Shown here: positions 34,771-43,645 of the stretch, in pieces | Layout: each line of letters starts with the position of its first letter | Numbering within the stretch: the first letter of the stretch is position 1 | Assembly: GCF_000716335.1 (NCBI RefSeq) | Contig: NZ_KL591021.1 | Location: forward strand, 1 to 51,372 | DNA: 51,372 nucleotides | Reading direction: 5' to 3' | DNA from: Streptomyces sp. NRRL S-118 | Lineage (GTDB): Bacteria > Actinomycetota > Actinomycetes > Streptomycetales > Streptomycetaceae | The notes under the pieces: model-generated | Database searches by the model: none | Seen by the model: only the letters and a program-made list of their open reading frames with translations | Told to the model about the DNA's origin: nothing | Program-made: the position numbers and the translations under genes

Positions 34771-35487
34771 TCAGGCCGCCGCCTTCAGGGCGGCCAGCCG
34801 CGCCTCGATCTCGGTGCGCCGGGTGGCGAGGTCGGGCAGGTCCAGGCGCTCGAACACCGCGTCCAGGGACGAGGCGGCCAGCTCCTGCTTTCCCATCGCC
34901 CTGGCCTCCTCGCGGCGCACCTTGTCCTCGAAGCGGCTCAGCTCGCTCGTCGGGTCCAGCACGTCGATGCTGCGGACCGCGTCGAGCCTCCGGTCACCGG
35001 CGGCCCGGGCGGCGGCCGCCCGGTCGCGGGCCGATTCGAGCTCCGCGAGCTTCTGCCGCATCCGCTCCGATCCCTCCCCGAGCTTCGCCACCAGCTCCCG
35101 CTGGGCCGCGATCGTCGGCTCGGCGGCCCGGGCGTCCTCCTCGGACTGGAGCTGGTGGCCCAGCGCCACCTTGGCGAGGGTGTCGAACTTGTCCGCGAGC
35201 CCGCTCCGGTCCGCCCCGCGCAGGTCGTCCGCGCGACGGCTGGCCTCGCGGGCCTTCTCGCCCCATTCGCGGGCCGCCGCCACGTCCTCGCGGTGGTCCT
35301 GCTCCAGCAGGCGGAGGCTGTCGAGGGTGTCCGCCACGGCCCGCTCGGCCTCGGCGATGTGCACGGTGTAGTCGCCGATGAGCTGGTCCAGCATGGCGCG
35401 CGGATCCTCCGCCTGCTCCAGCAGCGCGGTGACGTCGGCCTTGGCCAGCTGGGCGACCCGGCCCAGAACGGTCTGCTTTGTGGTCAT
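34771..35487 (-). CDS. pspA: PspA/IM30 family envelope-stress protein
   Basis: 238 residues, almost entirely helical. Starts TTKQTVLGRVAQLAKADVTA, then LLEQAEDPRAMLDQLIGDYT, the amphipathic and first helices of PspA. A long charged coiled coil follows to about residue 200, and the C terminus ends DLATRRTEIEARLAALKAAA. PspA forms oligomers that stabilise the inner membrane under stress. GGAGAGG lies 5 nt upstream of the ATG at 35487. That ATG overlaps the stop of the preceding membrane coiled-coil gene as ATGA, so the two are coupled. Confidence 0.92.
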   Translation of the reverse strand: MTTKQTVLGRVAQLAKADVTALLEQAEDPRAMLDQLIGDYTVHIAEAERAVADTLDSLRLLEQDHREDVAAAREWGEKAREASRRADDLRGADRSGLADKFDTLAKVALGHQLQSEEDARAAEPTIAAQRELVAKLGEGSERMRQKLAELESARDRAAAARAAGDRRLDAVRSIDVLDPTSELSRFEDKVRREEARAMGKQELAASSLDAVFERLDLPDLATRRTEIEARLAALKAAA

Positions 35488-36758
35488 GGCGCCTCTCCTC
35501 GGTGACGTGGCCCCCCGTACCCGCCCCCTTCCGTGTGCCCGTGCACGCGGACGTCCTGCTCGGCGAGGCCCTGTGCCTCCCGGGCGAGTTCCCCGGCCCT
35601 CAGCACCTCCCGGACGGAGCCGCCGCCGGCCAGCAACCGCCGCGCCTCCGCGAGCCGGGTACGCGCCCGCGGCCCCACCGCCGCGCGGTGCGTCCCGATG
35701 TGGACGTCCGCCGCGCCGGCCGCGGAGCGGGCGCACAGCAGCGCCAGGTCCGGTGCCCCGCGCAGGTCCCGGTCCGCCTCCGTGACGCGGCGCAGCGCGT
35801 CGAGCGGGTCGTACCTCCCCGCCTCCACGGCCCGCCGTACGTCCGCGAGCGCCGGCTCGCCGCGGGACTGCTCCGCCTCGACCAGCGCACCCGGCAGCCG
35901 GCCCGCCGCCTCCGCCAGTTCCAGCGCCCGCCGCTCCACGGCCTCCACCAGCCGCGCCGCCTGCCCGATGGCGCTCTCCGCGTGCCCGACCCGCCCCCGC
36001 TCCAGCGCCCCGGCGGCGAACCGCACCCGCTCGCCGGCCGCGTCGGGGGCGTAGGCCACGGGCCAGGTCGCCGACTCCCCGTACCGCTCCCGGAGAGCGG
36101 CGAGGGTCGCCTGCGCGGTCGTGACGCGGCCGTCCAGCTCCAGACGGGTGGCCTCCACGGCGTCGAAGGCGGCGTCCGGGGCGGCCGTGTCCGCGGGGGC
36201 GGCCTGCCGGGCCGCCGCATCCGCCGTGACCGCATCCGCTGCCGCCGTGTTCCGGGCGGTGGCCTCGGCCCCGACGGCGTGCGCGGCCCGCGCGGTGGGC
36301 GCCACCGGTACGGGCGCGTCCGCGTCCAGCCGCCGCACGGCCTCCTCGCAGCGCGCGACGATCTCCTCCAGGGCCTGGCGCCGCGACACCTCGTCCTCCG
36401 GCACGCCCTCGTCGAGCCGCTGCCGCAGCAGGAAGGCCGCGGCGAGCTCGCCCCGCGCGTACGCCATCGCCTCGGCGAAGGGCCGCACGGCCTCCTCGCC
36501 CGACTGGAGCGTGGCGAACGGCAGTTCCTCCTCGCCCGACCGCACGGCGTCGTCCGCCGCGACGAGCGCCGCGTCCGCGCGGGCGTCGAGCCCGTCCGGC
36601 CGCGGCGCGCGCGGAGCGCCCCCGTGGGGCGTGGTGCGGGTGGCGGTACGCCTGCGGCGCCGGGTGTACGTGTACGCCGCGACCGCTCCCGCCGCGATGA
36701 GCAGGGCGATCGGCAGAATCAGGTCCGTCGCCCAGCTCCCCTCGGCTATCAGCGTCAC
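35484..36758 (-). CDS. Membrane-anchored coiled-coil protein paired with PspA (TPM-type gene lacking its TPM domain)
   Basis: 424 residues. One N-terminal membrane segment (DLILPIALLIAAGAVAAYTY) followed by RRRRR, so the long remainder is cytoplasmic. That part is Ala/Arg/Glu-rich and helical, with coiled-coil stretches and an Ala-rich low-complexity patch at about 165-200. In many actinobacteria the gene before pspA codes for a TPM domain, a membrane segment and this same coiled coil; here nothing resembling TPM precedes the helix. The GTG at 36758 is supported by TAGCCT 7 nt upstream. It may recruit PspA to the membrane. Confidence 0.75.
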   Translation of the reverse strand: MTLIAEGSWATDLILPIALLIAAGAVAAYTYTRRRRRTATRTTPHGGAPRAPRPDGLDARADAALVAADDAVRSGEEELPFATLQSGEEAVRPFAEAMAYARGELAAAFLLRQRLDEGVPEDEVSRRQALEEIVARCEEAVRRLDADAPVPVAPTARAAHAVGAEATARNTAAADAVTADAAARQAAPADTAAPDAAFDAVEATRLELDGRVTTAQATLAALRERYGESATWPVAYAPDAAGERVRFAAGALERGRVGHAESAIGQAARLVEAVERRALELAEAAGRLPGALVEAEQSRGEPALADVRRAVEAGRYDPLDALRRVTEADRDLRGAPDLALLCARSAAGAADVHIGTHRAAVGPRARTRLAEARRLLAGGGSVREVLRAGELAREAQGLAEQDVRVHGHTEGGGYGGPRHRGEAP

Positions 36759-36765
36759 ACGAGTG

Positions 36766-36771
36766 AGGCTA
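36766..36771 (-). promoter_or_regulatory. Leaderless -10 element embedded in the sdhB stop codon
   Basis: TAGCCT on the minus strand, 7 nt before the GTG at 36758; its TAG (36769-36771) is the sdhB stop codon. Confidence 0.4.
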
Positions 36772-37560
36772 AGTCGCCTTGTCGTCCTTCGCGACCGGAC
36801 GCCGGCCGATCTTGTTCCCGAGCCACACCAGCGGGTCGTACTTGCGGTCCACGGCCCGTTCCTTCAGCGGGATCAGGGCGTTGTCCGTGATCCTGATGCC
36901 TTCGGGGCAGACCTCGGTGCAGCACTTGGTGATGTTGCAGTAGCCCAGACCGTGCTCGTCCTGGGCCGTCCGCTTGCGGTCCAGGCCCGACTCCGCGGCC
37001 GCGTCCAGCGGGTGCATGTCCAGTTCCGCGATCCGCATCAGGAAGCGCGGGCCGGCGAAGGCCGTCTTGTTCTCCTCGTGGTCGCGCACCACATGGCAGG
37101 TGTCCTGGCACAGGAAGCACTCGATGCACTTGCGGAACTCCTGCGGACGGTCGACGTCGACCTGCTGCATCCGGTACTCGCCCGGCGCCACCCCCTGGGG
37201 CGGCACGAAGGACGGCACCTCCCGGGCCTTCTCGTAGTTGAAGGACACGTCCGTCACCAGGTCGCGGACGACCGGGAAGGCCCGCAGCGGTGTCACCGTG
37301 ATCGTCTCGTCGCGCGAGAACGTCGACATGCGGGTCATGCACAGCAGCCGCGGCCGGCCGTTGATCTCGGCGCTGCACGAGCCGCACTTGCCGGCCTTGC
37401 AGTTCCAGCGCACCGCCAGGTCCGGCGCCTGGGTGGCCTGGAGCCGGTGGATGATGTCGAGCACCACCTCGCCGTCGTTGACCTCGACGGTGAAGTCCTG
37501 CAGACCGCCGCCGGCCGTGTCCCCCCGCCACACCCGGAAGCTCGCGTCGTACGTGGTCAC
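36769..37560 (-). CDS. sdhB: Succinate dehydrogenase iron-sulphur subunit (Sdh1 type)
   Basis: 263 residues. [2Fe-2S] ligands Cys54, Cys59, Cys62 and Cys74 (CKAGKCGSC), then CIECFLCQDTC (145-155) and CNITKCCTEVCPEG (208-221) for the [4Fe-4S] and [3Fe-4S] clusters, all present. It passes electrons from the FAD subunit to the membrane anchor. The sequence is of the high-potential actinobacterial Sdh1 class rather than the E. coli class. The GTG at 37560 overlaps the sdhA stop (GTGA), so translation is coupled. Confidence 0.93.
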   Translation of the reverse strand: MTTYDASFRVWRGDTAGGGLQDFTVEVNDGEVVLDIIHRLQATQAPDLAVRWNCKAGKCGSCSAEINGRPRLLCMTRMSTFSRDETITVTPLRAFPVVRDLVTDVSFNYEKAREVPSFVPPQGVAPGEYRMQQVDVDRPQEFRKCIECFLCQDTCHVVRDHEENKTAFAGPRFLMRIAELDMHPLDAAAESGLDRKRTAQDEHGLGYCNITKCCTEVCPEGIRITDNALIPLKERAVDRKYDPLVWLGNKIGRRPVAKDDKAT

Positions 37561-39464
37561 TCGTAGAGCTCCTCTTCGGCGAGGTACTTGACCAGCTCCT
37601 CCTTGTCGAAGAGGGCGAGCAGGTCGGTACGGATGGGCTCGGTCGTCGTGCGCTCCAGGGAGATCTGGCCGCGGGCGGAGTCGGGCGCCGCGAGCCGGCA
37701 CAGCAGGTTGACCCGCCGCCATTCGCGGTCCATGCCCGGGCAGTCCTCCCGGGTGTGCCCGCCGCGGCTCTCCCGGCGTTCCAGTGCCGCGCGCGCCACG
37801 CACTCGCTGACCAGCAGCATGTTGCGCAGGTCCAGGGCCAGGTGCCAGCCGGGGTTGAACTGCCGGTGGCCCTCGACGACCGCGCGCCGGGCCCGCTGCC
37901 GCAGCTCGGCGAGCTTGCGCAGGGCCTGCGCCATCTCCTCCTCGCGGCGGATGATGCCGACGAGGTCGTTCATCGTCTGCTGCAGCTCCTGATGGAGCGT
38001 GTACGGGTTCTCCGGAACCTGCGCCGGATCGGTGTCCGCCGTGCCGAACGGCCGCAGCGCCTCCGCCGCCGCCATGTCGATCTGGGCCTCGTCGACCGCC
38101 GGACGCCCGCCCGGCCCCGCCGCGTACCCGGCCGCGTGCAGTCCGGCCCGCCGCCCGAAGACCAGCAGGTCGGAGAGGGAGTTCCCCCCGAGCCGGTTGG
38201 AGCCGTGCATGCCGCCGGCGACCTCGCCGGCCGCGAAGAGCCCGGGCACCCCGACCGCGGCGGCGGTGTCCGAGTCGACGGCGACGCCGCCCATCACGTA
38301 GTGGCAGGTGGGCCCGACCTCCATCGGCTCGGCCGTGATGTCGACGTCCGCCAGCTCCTTGAACTGGTGGTACATCGACGGCAGCCGCCGCTTGATCGTC
38401 TCTGCCGGCATGCGCGTCGACACGTCCAGGAAGACCCCGCCGTGCGGGGAGCCGCGTCCGGCCTTGACCTCGGCGTTGATCGCCCGGGCGACCTCGTCGC
38501 GGGGCAGCAGCTCGGGCGGGCGCCGGTTGTTGTCCGGGTCCTCGTACCAGCGGTCGCCCTCCTCCTCCGTCTCCGCGTACTTCTCCTTGAAGACGTCGGG
38601 GACGTAGTCGAACATGAACCGCTTGCCGTCGCTGTTGCGCAGCACGCCGCCGTCGCCGCGTACCGACTCGGTGACGAGGATGCCCTTCACCGACGGCGGC
38701 CAGACCATGCCGGTCGGGTGGAACTGCACGAACTCCATGTTCACCAGCGGCGCGCACGCGAGCAGCGCCAGCGCGTGGCCGTCGCCGGTGTACTCCCAGG
38801 AGTTGGACGTCACCTTGAAGGACTTGCCGATGCCGCCGGTCGCGAGGACCACGGACGGCGCCTCCAGGACGAAGAAGCGGCCGGATTCGCGTTCGTAGCA
38901 GAACGTCCCGGCGACGCGGCCGTCGTCCTTGAGGACGCGCGTGACCGTGCACTCCTGGAAGACCTTCAGCCGGGCCTCGTAGTCGCCGAACCGCCGGAAG
39001 TCCTCCTGCTGGAGCGAGACGATCTTCTGCTGGAGCGTACGGATCAGCTCCAGACCGGTGCGGTCGCCGACATGGGCGAGGCGCGGGTACTCGTGGCCGC
39101 CGAAATTGCGCTGCGAGATGCGGCCGTCCTTGGTGCGGTCGAACAGGGCGCCCCAGGTCTCCAGCTCCCACACCCGGTCCGGCGCCTCCCGCGCGTGCAG
39201 CTCGGCCATGCGCCACTGGTTGAGGAACTTGCCGCCGCGCATGGTGTCGCGGAAGTGCACCTGCCAGTTGTCACCGGCGTTGGCATTGCCCATGGAGGCG
39301 GCGATGCCGCCCTCCGCCATCACGGTGTGGGCCTTGCCGAACAGCGACTTGCAGATCACGGCCGTGCGGGCGCCCTGTTCGCGCGCCTCGATGGCGGCCC
39401 GCAGACCCGCCCCGCCGGCACCGACCACGACGACGTCCCACTGCTGCCGTTCCGCTTGACTCAT
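37557..39464 (-). CDS. sdhA: Succinate dehydrogenase/fumarate reductase flavoprotein subunit
   Basis: 635 residues. Dinucleotide fold VVVGAGGAGLRAAIEAREQG (about 12-31), the FAD-attachment His region KAHTVMAEGGIAASMG, the active-site loop HPTGMVWPPSVKGILVTESV and the substrate Arg region GSNRLGGNSLSDLLVFGRR. Oxidises succinate to fumarate, the step just before the two fumarases encoded earlier in this window. Lies between the membrane-anchor gene (15 nt upstream) and sdhB (overlap). Confidence 0.95.
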   Translation of the reverse strand: MSQAERQQWDVVVVGAGGAGLRAAIEAREQGARTAVICKSLFGKAHTVMAEGGIAASMGNANAGDNWQVHFRDTMRGGKFLNQWRMAELHAREAPDRVWELETWGALFDRTKDGRISQRNFGGHEYPRLAHVGDRTGLELIRTLQQKIVSLQQEDFRRFGDYEARLKVFQECTVTRVLKDDGRVAGTFCYERESGRFFVLEAPSVVLATGGIGKSFKVTSNSWEYTGDGHALALLACAPLVNMEFVQFHPTGMVWPPSVKGILVTESVRGDGGVLRNSDGKRFMFDYVPDVFKEKYAETEEEGDRWYEDPDNNRRPPELLPRDEVARAINAEVKAGRGSPHGGVFLDVSTRMPAETIKRRLPSMYHQFKELADVDITAEPMEVGPTCHYVMGGVAVDSDTAAAVGVPGLFAAGEVAGGMHGSNRLGGNSLSDLLVFGRRAGLHAAGYAAGPGGRPAVDEAQIDMAAAEALRPFGTADTDPAQVPENPYTLHQELQQTMNDLVGIIRREEEMAQALRKLAELRQRARRAVVEGHRQFNPGWHLALDLRNMLLVSECVARAALERRESRGGHTREDCPGMDREWRRVNLLCRLAAPDSARGQISLERTTTEPIRTDLLALFDKEELVKYLAEEELYE

Positions 39465-39479
39465 CGGTGAGCACCCTTT

Positions 39480-40319
39480 CTAGAAGAAGCGCGGATCCTC
39501 GAAGGCGCCCGTGGCGAGCAGGTACACGTAGAGGTCGGCGAGCGCCACGCTGATCAGCGACGCCCAGGCCAGTTGCATGTGCCGCGCGTTCAGCCGGCCG
39601 ACCCAGCCCCACAGCCGGTAGCGGACGGGGTGCTTCGAGAAGTGCTTCAGCCGCCCGCCGACGATGTGCCGGCAGGAGTGGCAGGACAGGGTGTACGCCC
39701 AGATCAGCACGATGTTGACGAGGAAGACCAGCGTCCCCAGCCCCATGTGGCCCCACGCGTACGACGCGTCGCGGAAGGCCAGCACGGTGTCGTAGGTGAG
39801 GATGCCCGCGACCGGTACCGCGGCGTAGAAGAAGTACCGGTGGAGGTTCTGCAGGATCAGCGGGAAGCGGGTCTCGCCGGTGTACTTCCGGTGCGGTTCG
39901 GCGACCGCGCAGGCCGGGGGCGACGCCCAGAAGCCCCGGTAGTAGGCCTTGCGGTAGTAGTAGCAGGTCAGCCGGAAGCCGAGCGGGAAGATCAGGATCA
40001 GCAGAGCGGGGGACAGGCCCCACCAGCTGCCGAAGATCTCCCAGTTGGGCCCGCCCTTCATCGGCGTGCAGTTCTCGGCGAGGCAGGGCGAGTAGAACGG
40101 CGAGACGTAGGGCGCCGCGTAGTAGTCGCTGTTCGCGAAGGCCCGCCAGGTGGAGTAGGCGATGAACGCCAGCAGCCCTGCCGCGGTGGCGGCGGGCGCG
40201 AGCCACCAGCGGTCGGTCCGCAGGTGGCCCGGGGCGATGGCGGCGCGGCTCGCACTGCGCACGCCGGTGCGCGGGGGTTCCGCCGGATCGGTGTGTGGTT
40301 GTCGGGTGCCTGTGGCCAA
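39480..40319 (-). CDS. Succinate dehydrogenase membrane anchor subunit (Sdh1 type)
   Basis: 279 residues. Five hydrophobic helices, e.g. WLAPAATAAGLLAFIAYSTW, LSPALLILIFPLGFRLTCYY, FFYAAVPVAGILTYDTVLAF, LGTLVFLVNIVLIWAYTLSC and ASLISVALADLYVYLLATG. Conserved His residues lie in NLHRYFF, CHSCRHI and LKHFSKHP, suitable as haem ligands. One large protein takes the place of separate SdhC and SdhD, as in mycobacterial Sdh1. The start is TTG at 40319 with GGAG 6 nt upstream. First gene of the sdh run. Confidence 0.85.
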   Translation of the reverse strand: MATGTRQPHTDPAEPPRTGVRSASRAAIAPGHLRTDRWWLAPAATAAGLLAFIAYSTWRAFANSDYYAAPYVSPFYSPCLAENCTPMKGGPNWEIFGSWWGLSPALLILIFPLGFRLTCYYYRKAYYRGFWASPPACAVAEPHRKYTGETRFPLILQNLHRYFFYAAVPVAGILTYDTVLAFRDASYAWGHMGLGTLVFLVNIVLIWAYTLSCHSCRHIVGGRLKHFSKHPVRYRLWGWVGRLNARHMQLAWASLISVALADLYVYLLATGAFEDPRFF

Positions 40320-40465
40320 CGAGGTCTCCGGGAGGGGGTGTCTTGTGGATCAGGCCGGATCAGGGGGCGCACCGTGCGGATGCGCCGGGCCGCCGCAGCG
40401 CGGCGGGATCCGCGGGACACCCCCTGGGGAGCGGGCCTGTCGTGCGCGGGGCGCGCCGGTCCGCG

Positions 40466-40696
40466 TCAGGGAGCGCGGCGGTCGCGGGCGCCCAGGCCCT
40501 CGTCGTCCGAGTCGGTCCACAGGGACGAGTCGTACGGGGTGTCCGGGATGGACACCAGGCCCTCAGGCCTGCCGACCGCCGTCGGTACGGACGTGCCCTC
40601 GCGTTCCCGGGCGAGGTTCTGCTCCAGCCGGATGACCGAACGGGCCAGCTCTTCGAGGTTGCGCTTGACCTCTGTCAAATCGTCCTGAAGTGACAT
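40466..40696 (-). CDS. Hypothetical coiled-coil protein
   Basis: 76 residues: a heptad-like N-terminal helix MSLQDDLTEVKRNLEELARS, then VIRLEQNLARE, followed by a Pro/Ser/Asp-rich tail ending in GARDRRAP. No domain recognised. GTGAGGG 8 nt upstream supports the ATG at 40696. It diverges from the lipoprotein gene across 257 bp of A/T-richer DNA and is upstream of the sdh genes on the same strand. Confidence 0.75.
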   Translation of the reverse strand: MSLQDDLTEVKRNLEELARSVIRLEQNLAREREGTSVPTAVGRPEGLVSIPDTPYDSSLWTDSDDEGLGARDRRAP

Positions 40697-40953
40697 GGAT
40701 TGCCCTCACTTCGCGATCGCGGGGTGGCAAACACGCGCCTGCGAGTGTTGCGCGTCACATCGCCCGTTGGGAAGCCGTGTGCACGGATTCCACTCGTCCG
40801 GAGTCGCCGTTGGGCCGCACGGGTGGCTTTTCGCGGCCGGTTCCGCCGTGTCGCCGTCATGTGGCCCGCTGTGTCGTTTTCAGTGTAGGTGCAATAGGTC
40901 TGATCATCTCTAAATTCCTCAATTCGACATAGCTGGACGAAGAGGTACAGGAC

Positions 40954-43236
40954 ATGTCCCACGTCGGCGCCCCTCTCCGGTCCGTCGCCCTCCTCACCGG
41001 GGGCGTCATCGCCGCCTCCGTACTGACTCTCACCGGATGCGGCTCCGGCGAGGAGGAGGAGACGGCGCGGCCCGTCCCCCAGGACATCGCGCCCGCCGCC
41101 CGCGACCGCGTCGCCGACGGCGGCACGCTGCGCTGGGCCGTCGACACGATGCCGGCCACGCTCAACACCTTCCAGGCCGACGCGGACAGCACCACGGGCC
41201 GGATCGCCGGAGCCGTACTGCCCGCCCTCTTCACCCTCGACGAGCGCGGCCGGCCCCAGCGCAACGCCGACTACCTGGAATCGGCCGAGATCGTCGAGAC
41301 CGAGCCCAGGCAGGTCGTCCTCTACAAACTGCACCAGCAGGCCGTGTGGAGCGACGGGCGGGAGATCGGCGCGCCCGACTTCGCCGCCCAGTGGCGGGCG
41401 CTCAGCGGCAAGGACTCCGCCTACTGGACCGCCCGCAACGCCGGCTACGAGCGCATCGAGAAGATCGAGCGCGGCGCGAGCGACCTGGAGGTCCGGGTCA
41501 CCTTCAACCGGCCGTACGCCGACTGGCGCGCCCTGTTCACGCCGCTCTACCCCAGGGACGTGATGGGCAAGCCGGACACCTTCAACGACGGTGCCCGCAC
41601 GAAGCTGCCGGTGACCGCGGGCCCCTTCCAGGTCAAGGCGCTCGACACCAAGGCCGGCACGGCCACCCTCGCGCGCAACCCGCGCTGGTGGGGCCGGCCC
41701 GCGAAGCTCGACGCGCTCGTGCTGCGGGCGGTCCCGCGCGCCCAGCGCGCCGCCGCGCTCGCCGCCGGGACGGTGGACCTCGCCGAGATCGACCGCGCGA
41801 CGGCCGACCGGATCGCGCTCGCCGCGCGGAAGGGGGCGGCAGGACCGGCCCGGAGCGGGTCCGCCGCGCCGCCCGCGCCGGCCCCGGGCTCCGGCCCCGC
41901 GTCCGCCGGCGCCGGGGTGGCGGGCCCCGAGGACGCCCAGGCACCCGCGGCGCTCACGGCCGAGCAGAAGGCGCTGCGCGGCTTCGTCGTCCGCAAGTCG
42001 CTGGAACCGGCCTACACCCAGCTCGCGCTGAACGGCGAGTCCGGACCCCTCGCGGACGAGCGGGTGCGGCGGGCGGTCGCCCGCGCGCTGGACCGGCGGG
42101 AGCTCGCCGAGACCGTCCTGAAGCCGCTGGGTCTGCCCGCCCACCCGGTCGGCAGCCACCTGGCGCTGGCGGGCCAGTGGGCGTACGCCGACAGCAGCGG
42201 CGCCCTGGGCGACCAGGACACCGAGGAGGCGCAGGCCCTGCTGGCCGACGCGGGCTGGACCCCGGGCGGCGCCCGCAAGCCGGCCGCCCCGAAGGACGGC
42301 ACCGAGGCGGGCGCCGGGGCGTCCTCCGGCGCGTCCCGGCCCGCGACGCCCGGCGCCGCCGCGTCCCCGGCGGCCGGCTCGGCACAGACCCGCGCCGACC
42401 GTCCGTCGAACGAGGGCCTCTACATCGTGGGTGACGACAAGCCGGCCTCCGGCGAACCGGGCACCGGCGCTGCGGCCACGGGCGGGGGCGGCTCCGACCG
42501 GACGTACGTCCTCGCCCCCGCTCCCGTCGAGGCGGTCCAGGGCGCGCTGCTGCGGCAGGCCCGGGCCGTCGGCGACACCGACGCCGACAACCCCGACAAC
42601 GCCGACAAGGCCAAGGGCGGCGTCCCCGGGGCGTACGCGCCGCGCGGCACCGCCGCACCGGGCCCGGCCTCGCCCTCGGCGAAGGCCGCCGCGGCCGGAC
42701 CGCTCGGGAAGGACGGCAAGGAGCTGAGCCTGCGCTTCGTCCTGCCGTCCGGGCCCGGCTCCGAGTCCCTGCGCGCGGTCGGCGCCAGGATCGCCCGGAT
42801 GCTGGAGCGGATCGGCATCCGCACCCATGTCGTCAAGGTCTCCGACGAGAGCTACTTCAAGGACCACGTCGCCGCCGGCGACTACGACCTCGCCCTGTAC
42901 TCCTGGCCCGCGACCGCCTACCCGGCCACCGACGGGCGGCCGATCTTCGCCAAGCCGCAGCCGGCCACCGACGGCTCGCTGCTGGTGGAGCAGAACTACA
43001 CCCGGGTCGGCACGGACCACATCGACCAGCTCTTCGACCAGGCGGCCGGTGAGCTGGACGAGAAGGCGGCGCGGGACCTGGTCAAGCGGGCCGACGCCCG
43101 TATCTGGGCCGCGGCCGGGTCCATCCCGCTCTACCAGCGGCCGCAGCTCGTGGCCGCCCGGCCGGCGGTGGTGAACGCCGGGGCGTTCGGCTTCGCGACC
43201 CCCCGTTACGAGGACATCGGCTTCCAGCGCCGCTGA
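40954..43236 (+). CDS. ABC transporter family 5 substrate-binding lipoprotein with low-complexity inserts
   Basis: 760 residues, about 200 more than usual. Lipobox LTGC with Cys29 as the lipidation site, then the SBP_bac_5 (oligopeptide/dipeptide) fold: GGTLRWAVDTMPATLNTFQA, DGREIGAPDFAAQW, RRAVARALDRRELAE and a C-terminal YDLALYSWPATAYPATDG. Three Ala/Pro/Gly/Ser-rich inserts break the fold at about residues 292-331, 438-515 and 539-590. No permease genes adjoin it, so it may serve the downstream oligopeptide transporter or have a non-transport role. AAGAGG 8 nt upstream sets the ATG at 40954. Confidence 0.9.
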   Translation: MSHVGAPLRSVALLTGGVIAASVLTLTGCGSGEEEETARPVPQDIAPAARDRVADGGTLRWAVDTMPATLNTFQADADSTTGRIAGAVLPALFTLDERGRPQRNADYLESAEIVETEPRQVVLYKLHQQAVWSDGREIGAPDFAAQWRALSGKDSAYWTARNAGYERIEKIERGASDLEVRVTFNRPYADWRALFTPLYPRDVMGKPDTFNDGARTKLPVTAGPFQVKALDTKAGTATLARNPRWWGRPAKLDALVLRAVPRAQRAAALAAGTVDLAEIDRATADRIALAARKGAAGPARSGSAAPPAPAPGSGPASAGAGVAGPEDAQAPAALTAEQKALRGFVVRKSLEPAYTQLALNGESGPLADERVRRAVARALDRRELAETVLKPLGLPAHPVGSHLALAGQWAYADSSGALGDQDTEEAQALLADAGWTPGGARKPAAPKDGTEAGAGASSGASRPATPGAAASPAAGSAQTRADRPSNEGLYIVGDDKPASGEPGTGAAATGGGGSDRTYVLAPAPVEAVQGALLRQARAVGDTDADNPDNADKAKGGVPGAYAPRGTAAPGPASPSAKAAAAGPLGKDGKELSLRFVLPSGPGSESLRAVGARIARMLERIGIRTHVVKVSDESYFKDHVAAGDYDLALYSWPATAYPATDGRPIFAKPQPATDGSLLVEQNYTRVGTDHIDQLFDQAAGELDEKAARDLVKRADARIWAAAGSIPLYQRPQLVAARPAVVNAGAFGFATPRYEDIGFQRR

Positions 43237-43645
43237 GAGGTGACCCGGACGTGCGTCCGCACCGCACCCCGTCCGCCCGCCCCGGCGGGCCGGGCGCGTG
43301 CGGACACCGCCCGGTGTCCGGGCCGCGGTCGGGCACCACGCGCCACCCCACCGCAAAGCCGCAGGTCAACCTCAGAATCCGCTCAAGTTGCTTGCCCGCC
43401 GGCCGGCCCGGCGGGCAAGCTGCGTCAGGTGTCCCGGCCCGGGCTGCTCCTCCTCCCGCGCACCCCCCAGTGCGCTCCCCGCGTTCCGTGTGATCGGACA
43501 CGTGTTCCCGCTTCTCGAATGGGTCGGGAAGCCTCTTGCGCCCATGGCCCGTACCATGGAACACAGCCGTGGCGCGACCGCCCGGCGGGCGTACGAGGAA
43601 CAAGAGACGCCGCACCCACGATTTTGAGAGAAGCGCCAGCCACTC
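43237..43645. other. 409-bp intergenic region between the lipoprotein gene and typA
   Basis: Contains a strong hairpin (43391-43419) about midway and otherwise no supported gene. Several frames are open by GC bias only. The start of the typA transcript is expected within the last 150 bp. Confidence 0.4.
43391..43419. terminator. Strong hairpin upstream of typA
   Basis: Perfect 12-bp arms (CTTGCCCGCCGG at 43391-43402 and CCGGCGGGCAAG at 43408-43419) with a 5-nt loop, 155 nt after the lipoprotein gene. Probably its terminator, though the distance is long. Confidence 0.55.

Noticed and set aside
36772..39470. Long antisense frames across sdhA and sdhB
   Set aside because: Shadows of the sdh genes, whose cofactor motifs are complete on the minus strand.
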